The position numbers and the translations under genes were made by a program. The notes below the pieces were generated by a model. It saw nothing but the letters and a program-made list of their open reading frames with translations, searched no databases and had not been told where the DNA came from. This document shows positions 25,301 through 27,301 of a stretch of DNA of 27,301 nucleotides, one piece after another. The DNA lies in the NCBI GenBank assembly GCA_019648995.1, contig BLXT01002790.1, positions 429,625-456,925 of the forward strand. The letters are read 5' to 3'. This DNA is from Plakobranchus ocellatus. Taxonomy: Eukaryota; Mollusca; Gastropoda; Plakobranchidae. The first letter of the stretch is position 1. Every line of letters starts with the position of its first letter.

Positions 25301-26809
25301 TTCTTCCCATATGCATAGATGTAATTATTTACTACATTTAAATTGATTTAAAAATAGGCATCTCGACATTATACCAGATTATTGGAATTACAAAATGTGA
25401 TAGACCTGTTGATCTGCTTTTGGCAATGGAATCAAAACACTTAATGATGATTTTGGGCTTGCCATCACATCTTTGAGTAGGCCTAATCTTGTTAATTCTT
25501 GTGGCTGGGCCAAAGGGATTAGTGTCAGAAAGAGTTAGATCCAAATCTACACCTAATAATCATGATGATTGATGAGGGCCTATTGTTCGCCTTTATATAA
25601 ACCCAAGACCAAATCTAATTTATAATGGTGTAGAAAACTAGAACTAAATGTATTGAGATCTGACTGCATGAGATCTGAAATAAAAGTACATTTAGCCTGG
25701 TCATTTGTTTAAAAATCTCTTTTTTTTTTTTTTTATCATCACGGAAATGAAGTATATTTTGAAAATGCTGCTAAATGCTAAAGTTCTTTGTGTGCACACA
25801 GATGAAAAATATATTTAGTATGTGCTAATATTAATGACATTTACATGGCAGTGTGCATCAGAGTACCCATTTCATTCTGTTTGTCTTCTTGGCCAGATGT
25901 GGGCAGAGTTTGAATGGGAGAATAAAGTGACGGTCAACACAAACATCACAGATCTTAAAGAATATCTAGAGCATGTGATGGCACGCACCAATATGAAATG
26001 CCTCACACCTGAAAAGGTAGGATGTGGTGAACTATTTTTGTATTAATAAAGTTCATCTTTGTTGTTTTTCACTTATTGTCAATTTATGTTACAAGTTAAT
26101 ATTTTTACAAAGCTTGTAAAATGTAGAGGCCACTTCTTGTCTGGAATATGTGCTATAAATGACAATTTGGTGCAAAGTTCCCCTCACTTCTGGAATGCTG
26201 AAAATTTGAGTGAGAGCTTCCTAATATAAGGTCTTAAATACTGAAAAGAAAAAGACCTTTGGGATAGCTTTACTAGTCCCAAAATACTATTAGGGTTTAA
26301 AGTTCTATAACAAGAAATGTGTTCATGACTTTGAATGACACATTAAAAAACTGTGCTATGGTAACCAAATAAGAAAAGTTTATAAATTCTTTTACACTGC
26401 AAAATTGTAGAGACTTTTTGAAGATAGGTATATTCAATTGATATTATTTCAGGATTGTCCTAACACAATGCTTTCATATCTGAATCTTTACTGCTCATTA
26501 TTGGCTTTACATGCCTTGTCCTTTGACAGAATTATCTTAATCAAAGCATCTGTTCTATCTGTCTCTTTTAATTGTGTCACATAGTAGGTTGAAATATAGT
26601 GATTCTCTGTACTATTTACAATTTTTTTTTTCTGTTTCCCGTCTATCAAATAGGCTCTTTCAGGGGATTGTGGTTTTATGGCAGCCAACATGTATGCCAA
26701 ATCCATTTTTGGAGAAGATGTTCTGGCTAACTTGAGCATTGAGAAACCACTTCATCTTGGAAAGGATGCATCTGTGCAAGGGCATGTTCGCATAAGAGCA
26801 AAAAGCCAG
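7259..26809 (+). CDS. COPB1: Coatomer subunit beta (beta-COP), 23 coding exons, 3'-partial
   Basis: Beta-COP is a subunit of the heptameric COPI coat. It belongs to the adaptor-like subcomplex with gamma, delta and zeta COP and acts at Golgi membranes in retrograde Golgi-to-ER and intra-Golgi transport. The exons, joined in order, give exactly 933 codons without a stop, collinear with animal COPB1 (human about 953 residues, from memory). Domains inferred by alignment are the adaptin-N-like alpha-solenoid trunk (about residues 20-535), a variable linker (about 490-540 and 655-715), the coatomer beta C-terminal region (about 670-800) and the appendage platform (about 805 onward). Start: ATG at 7259, A at -3, six bases after a strong acceptor (7251-7252), with [18 protein letters not shown] matching the family N-terminus. 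The final exon (family tail resembling GMALSLGDK) is not in the window. All 22 complete introns are GT-AG. Confidence 0.97.
7353..9343 (+). other. COPB1: COPB1 intron after coding exon 1 (1,991 bp)
   Basis: The longest intron between coding exons. Apart from the CAGTGGAACC remnant near its start, it has open frames at 7785-8087 (100 codons) and 8640-8894 (84 codons). Neither resembles a known protein or has supporting context; they are treated as chance frames or old repeat debris. Confidence 0.85.
7366..7430 (+). mobile_element. Terminal remnant of a TA-targeting DNA transposon (pogo/Tigger or MITE-like)
   Basis: TA followed by CAGTGGAACCCACTTTTACC resembles terminal repeats of pogo/Tigger-like and related MITE families (CAGTGGAACC...). 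It begins 14 bp downstream of the exon 1 donor. No matching opposite end was found nearby, so it is a fragment at best. Confidence 0.35.
9344..9573 (+). CDS. COPB1: COPB1 coding exon 2 (residues 32-108)
   Basis: Acceptor TTACAG, donor GTAACTT, outgoing phase 0. It encodes the first helical repeats of the trunk, including [13 protein letters not shown] and [16 protein letters not shown], followed by LVCDAYRK. At 230 bp it is the longest exon seen. Confidence 0.97.
9574..10410 (+). other. COPB1: COPB1 intron 2 (837 bp)
   Basis: More than half is the 450 bp element at 9812-10264. Apart from a T-rich tract just after the donor, nothing else is recognised. Confidence 0.9.
9812..10264 (+). repeat. 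450 bp interspersed element, intron 2 copy
   Basis: Matches 15071-15521 along its whole length, in the same orientation and about 80% identical by eye. Shared landmarks are GAGCAATT, AGTGAGGTAAT, AGAGTTGGATAG, GTCTCTTCACTT, GATTTTGTCATCATAGTT, AAACATAAAGCAGTACTTTG and TTTTTCAAATAGGG. No open frame and no clear terminal repeats, so it is probably a non-autonomous transposon family. Confidence 0.88.
10411..10580 (+). CDS. COPB1: COPB1 coding exon 3 (residues 109-164)
   Basis: Acceptor TTAAAG, donor GTAATAG, outgoing phase 2. It encodes [20 protein letters not shown] and [19 protein letters not shown], among the most conserved trunk helices. The final Arg codon is split across the intron. Confidence 0.97.
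10725..10905 (-). repeat. Possible retroelement tail fragment in intron 3
   Basis: This block is more GC-rich than the surrounding intron. On the minus strand it contains GGCGGCAAGGAAAGCAACAG followed by CAAACTACGTCAT, wording that recalls tails of some LINE/SINE elements. The assignment is from memory and weak; no reverse transcriptase remnant is visible. Confidence 0.3.
10935..11105 (+). repeat. Short interspersed repeat, copy B (SINE-like?)
   Basis: Second copy of the family seen at 4928-5045. It extends further left, where GTAGCCGAGTAAAGAGAGTG (from about 10940) resembles the A-box half of a tRNA. No convincing B box (GGTTCRANNC) follows, so a tRNA-derived SINE is only a suggestion. Confidence 0.5.
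11760..11874 (+). CDS. COPB1: COPB1 coding exon 4 (residues 165-203)
   Basis: Acceptor CAACAG, donor GTGCATT, phase 0. The first base completes the Arg codon begun in exon 3. It encodes [18 protein letters not shown] and [13 protein letters not shown]. Confidence 0.96.
11875..12936 (+). other. COPB1: COPB1 introns 4 (11875-12192) and 5 (12286-12936)
   Basis: Both are AT-rich with poly-T tracts. I see no RNA gene, repeat or coding remnant in either. Coding exon 5 lies between them. Confidence 0.85.
12193..12285 (+). CDS. COPB1: COPB1 coding exon 5 (residues 204-234)
   Basis: Acceptor TGGCAG, donor GTAAGGC, phase 0 on both sides. It encodes [15 protein letters not shown] and [15 protein letters not shown]. 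Confidence 0.97.
12937..13074 (+). CDS. COPB1: COPB1 coding exon 6 (residues 235-280)
   Basis: Acceptor TACTAG, donor GTAAAAT, phase 0 on both sides. It encodes [20 protein letters not shown] and [18 protein letters not shown], a conserved HEAT/ARM-like helical pair. Confidence 0.97.
13075..14198 (+). other. COPB1: COPB1 intron 6 (1,124 bp)
   Basis: No gene recognised. A short AT alternation (about 14123-14142) and poly-A runs are the only low-complexity features. Confidence 0.85.
14199..14318 (+). CDS. COPB1: COPB1 coding exon 7 (residues 281-320)
   Basis: Acceptor TTGCAG, donor GTAAAAA, phase 0 on both sides. It encodes [20 protein letters not shown] and [12 protein letters not shown]. 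Confidence 0.97.
14319..15605 (+). other. COPB1: COPB1 intron 7 (1,287 bp)
   Basis: Contains the 450 bp element at 15071-15521. CCCACAAAATCAAACTTATT near 14621 loosely resembles an internal stretch of that element and could be a third, very short fragment. Confidence 0.85.
15071..15521 (+). repeat. 450 bp interspersed element, intron 7 copy
   Basis: Second copy of the element at 9812-10264. Its right end lies only about 85 bp from the exon 8 acceptor. Upstream of its left end is a small hairpin, TTGCAATTGAGCAATT. Confidence 0.88.
15606..15713 (+). CDS. COPB1: COPB1 coding exon 8 (residues 321-356)
   Basis: Acceptor CACAAG, donor GTACATT, phase 0 on both sides. It encodes [20 protein letters not shown] followed by [16 protein letters not shown], collinear with the [10 protein letters not shown] segment of human COPB1. 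The acceptor is short of a perfect consensus, but reading frame and homology fix the boundary. Confidence 0.95.
15714..16860 (+). other. COPB1: COPB1 introns 8 (15714-16405) and 9 (16550-16860)
   Basis: AT-rich, without recognisable repeats or RNA genes. Coding exon 9 lies between them. Confidence 0.85.
16406..16549 (+). CDS. COPB1: COPB1 coding exon 9 (residues 357-404)
   Basis: Acceptor TTTCAG, donor GTAAGAA, phase 0 on both sides. It encodes [20 protein letters not shown] and [20 protein letters not shown]. One residue is absent between NNV and EHED relative to human (NNVSEHED). Confidence 0.96.
16861..17006 (+). CDS. COPB1: COPB1 coding exon 10 (residues 405-452)
   Basis: Acceptor TTTCAG, donor GTAAATT, outgoing phase 2. 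It encodes [20 protein letters not shown] and [20 protein letters not shown]. The Lys codon is split across the intron. Confidence 0.96.
17291..17387 (+). CDS. COPB1: COPB1 coding exon 11 (residues 453-485)
   Basis: Acceptor TTTTAG, donor GTAAGGT, outgoing phase 0. It encodes [13 protein letters not shown] and [14 protein letters not shown] near the end of the trunk solenoid. Confidence 0.96.
17388..19318 (+). other. COPB1: COPB1 intron 11 (1,931 bp)
   Basis: Second-longest intron between coding exons, and notable for the AGGAATG motif cluster in its first half. The second half (18450-19318) is AT-rich and shows nothing recognisable. Confidence 0.85.
17600..18286. repeat. Cluster of AGGAATG motifs in intron 11; possible non-autonomous DNA transposon
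   Basis: TGAGGAATGTGACAAGGACA at 17601-17620, GTGAGGAATGTTTCC at 17903, AAGGAATGCCACAGGACAAA at 18081-18100, GTGAGGAATATC at 18202, CAGGAATGCTACTTGGACAG at 18247-18266, and inverted CCATTCCTCAC at 18276-18286. The outermost copies form an inverted GTGAGGAATG pair about 690 bp apart, with repeated subterminal motifs inside. A related AAGAATG...TGGACGAA occurs at 18426. The pattern suits a MITE or a decayed minisatellite; no coding frame. Confidence 0.45.
19319..19373 (+). CDS. COPB1: COPB1 coding exon 12 (residues 486-503), small exon
   Basis: This 55 bp exon is the smallest in the gene and sits between introns of 1,931 and 811 bp. Acceptor CTACAG, donor GTATGAA, outgoing phase 1. It encodes [18 protein letters not shown], matching the family IPIVESEIKKEAGE segment, which supports the boundaries. 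Confidence 0.93.
19374..20746 (+). other. COPB1: COPB1 introns 12 (19374-20184) and 13 (20291-20746)
   Basis: AT-rich with poly-A and poly-T runs. No gene or repeat recognised. Coding exon 13 separates them. Confidence 0.85.
20185..20290 (+). CDS. COPB1: COPB1 coding exon 13 (residues 504-538)
   Basis: Acceptor CAATAG, donor GTAAGCA, outgoing phase 2. It encodes the conserved [15 protein letters not shown] followed by a Ser/Thr-rich and charged stretch, [10 protein letters not shown]. The first part is divergent from vertebrates, as expected for a linker. Confidence 0.94.
20747..20867 (+). CDS. COPB1: COPB1 coding exon 14 (residues 539-579)
   Basis: Acceptor TTCCAG, donor GTATGTA, outgoing phase 0. 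It encodes [20 protein letters not shown] and [20 protein letters not shown], matching the family GDFFVAASLATTLTKIALRY block. Confidence 0.97.
21169..21240 (+). CDS. COPB1: COPB1 coding exon 15 (residues 580-603)
   Basis: Acceptor TTTCAG, donor GTAGATT, phase 0 on both sides. It encodes [20 protein letters not shown]. In the genome the frame reads through into the intron before a stop, but homology and the donor place the end at 21240. Confidence 0.95.
21596..21751 (+). CDS. COPB1: COPB1 coding exon 16 (residues 604-655)
   Basis: Acceptor TTTAAG, donor GTAAATT, phase 0 on both sides. It encodes [20 protein letters not shown] and [20 protein letters not shown], then a charged EKQMQE tail entering the variable linker. 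Confidence 0.96.
22336..22425 (+). CDS. COPB1: COPB1 coding exon 17 (residues 656-685)
   Basis: Acceptor CTCAG, donor GTAAACT, phase 0 on both sides. Only [12 protein letters not shown] is strongly conserved (human PDDPISFMQL). The rest of the exon is diverged linker. Confidence 0.94.
22668..22754 (+). CDS. COPB1: COPB1 coding exon 18 (residues 686-714)
   Basis: Acceptor ATTCAG, donor GTATTTA, phase 0 on both sides. It encodes [12 protein letters not shown] and [10 protein letters not shown], the latter aligning with human DPLASKLNK with one additional Ser. Confidence 0.93.
22755..23327 (+). other. COPB1: COPB1 intron 18 (573 bp)
   Basis: No recognisable content. A slightly GC-richer patch at about 23034-23070 has no identifiable homology. 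Confidence 0.8.
23328..23472 (+). CDS. COPB1: COPB1 coding exon 19 (residues 715-762)
   Basis: Acceptor TCACAG, donor GTTAGTG (a less common but valid GT donor), outgoing phase 1. It encodes [20 protein letters not shown] and [20 protein letters not shown], a highly conserved part of the coatomer beta C-terminal region. Confidence 0.96.
23744..23863 (+). CDS. COPB1: COPB1 coding exon 20 (residues 763-802)
   Basis: Acceptor TTCAG, donor GTACATT, outgoing phase 1. It encodes [19 protein letters not shown] and [20 protein letters not shown]. This is the beta-sandwich part of the C-terminal half. Confidence 0.96.
23864..25896 (+). other. COPB1: COPB1 introns 20 (23864-24608) and 21 (24725-25896)
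   Basis: AT-rich, no gene recognised. Around 25430-25620 the composition shifts slightly (GGCCTAAT, GGGCCTATTG words), possibly an old repeat, but no second copy was found in the window. Coding exon 21 separates the introns. Confidence 0.8.
24609..24724 (+). CDS. COPB1: COPB1 coding exon 21 (residues 803-841)
   Basis: Acceptor TTCAG, donor GTGAAAT, outgoing phase 0. It encodes [20 protein letters not shown] and [19 protein letters not shown], joining the beta sandwich to the appendage platform. Confidence 0.96.
25897..26016 (+). CDS. COPB1: COPB1 coding exon 22 (residues 842-881)
   Basis: Acceptor GGCCAG, donor GTAGGAT, phase 0 on both sides. It encodes [16 protein letters not shown] and [13 protein letters not shown], the start of the appendage platform. 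Confidence 0.97.
26017..26653 (+). other. COPB1: COPB1 intron 22 (637 bp)
   Basis: AT-rich with a poly-T tract before the acceptor. No repeat or RNA gene recognised. Confidence 0.85.
26654..26809 (+). CDS. COPB1: COPB1 coding exon 23 (residues 882-933); last exon lies outside
   Basis: Acceptor AAATAG, donor GTAAGGC, outgoing phase 0. It encodes [33 protein letters not shown] and [10 protein letters not shown]. Family members continue with about 19 residues resembling GMALSLGDKINLSQ, and no such sequence occurs in the remaining 490 bp, so the terminal exon is downstream of the window. If this intron were retained, the frame would stop at 26891-26893. Confidence 0.96.
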
Positions 26810-27079
26810 GTAAGGCAAAGCGTTAGGAAAGGGTTATTTTTCTGTCTTAATCTTTTTTTTATCCAAAAAGAAATATATGCAACCATGATTTGAGTATTGA
26901 AGGGGTATTGCTTTTTTTTTTTACACTATGTGAGCCAAAGAAGGAAATTAGTCGACCATCATTTATTTTTTTCTTTTTTACATTATGAAGTTCTTTTTGC
27001 AATCCCTTTTTTTTTGTTTTTGGGGGATGGATATGTCGACAGAATGAGTTTATATTTATAGAGGTATCTAATTTAAATA

Positions 27080-27301
27080 CAGTGCACACCTGATAGTTCG
27101 ATATCAATGGGACCAGGCCACCTATGTCGAATTAAAAGAATGTTGAATTGTGAGAAAAACAAGCCATAGAGCGAAAAAAAAAGGAGGGGGGGAAAGGGGT
27201 TCTTTTGCCATAGTATTAATTATTAAATATAACAACGCTAACAGTCTTCTCCCTCGCCGCCAGCTATGCACACACACATGCACACTCATACACATGAGTG
27301 G
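27080..27301 (+). mobile_element. Left end of a pogo/Tigger-like DNA transposon, continuing past the window
   Basis: TA then CAGTGCACACCTGATAGTTC, followed by AATGGGACCAGGCCACC, GTCGAATTA and TTGAATTGTGAG, is the typical wording of pogo/Tigger ends, where a TIR is followed by repeated TCGAATT and a GGGACC block. The element runs off the right edge, so its length and coding state are unknown. Confidence 0.5.
27258..27300. repeat. CA-rich simple repeat at right edge
   Basis: Interrupted CACACA and CATACA units; truncated by the window end. Confidence 0.8.

Noticed and set aside
7353-26653. Possible intronic snoRNA or microRNA genes
   Set aside because: Scanning by eye showed no convincing paired C/D or H/ACA boxes or stable precursor hairpin in the introns.

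Overview
The window is invertebrate animal nuclear DNA: AT-rich, intron-dense and full of degraded repeats. It holds one recognisable host gene, COPB1, the beta subunit of the COPI vesicle coat. Twenty-three coding exons on the + strand (7259 to 26809) join with GT-AG junctions and no frame break into the first 933 codons. The last coding exon, expected to add about 19 to 20 residues, lies beyond the right edge. Abundant palindromic AGATCTAGATCT tracts and a mariner relic suggest a mollusc, perhaps a heterobranch gastropod; this is inference and not proven here.

Layout. 1-2670: no gene seen; TA and AGATCT simple repeats and a diverged tandem duplication. About 2690-2785: a small CpG-richer island with a YY1-type AAGATGGCGGC and an ETS-type CACTTCCG, the best candidate for the COPB1 promoter, about 4.5 kb upstream of the first coding exon. 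2790-7252: probable first (5' UTR) intron, carrying a 1.4 kb inverted-repeat (foldback) structure (3289-4685), a short interspersed repeat (4928-5045) and a complete but inactivated 1,364 bp mariner element (5444-6807, transposase on the minus strand, TA target duplication). 7253-26809: COPB1 exons and introns. 26810-27301: start of the last visible intron, with what looks like one end of a pogo/Tigger-like DNA transposon at 27080.

The introns contain most of the other signal. A 450 bp element is present in direct orientation in introns 2 and 7. A second repeat family in intron 3 matches 4928-5045. The 1.9 kb intron 11 holds a cluster of AGGAATG motifs, bounded by an inverted GTGAGGAATG pair. 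I found no RNA gene, CRISPR array or second host gene. Nothing here looks like a new functional system. The observations most worth checking are the foldback element, the intronic repeat pair, the AGGAATG cluster and the distant promoter with its 26-codon upstream ORF.
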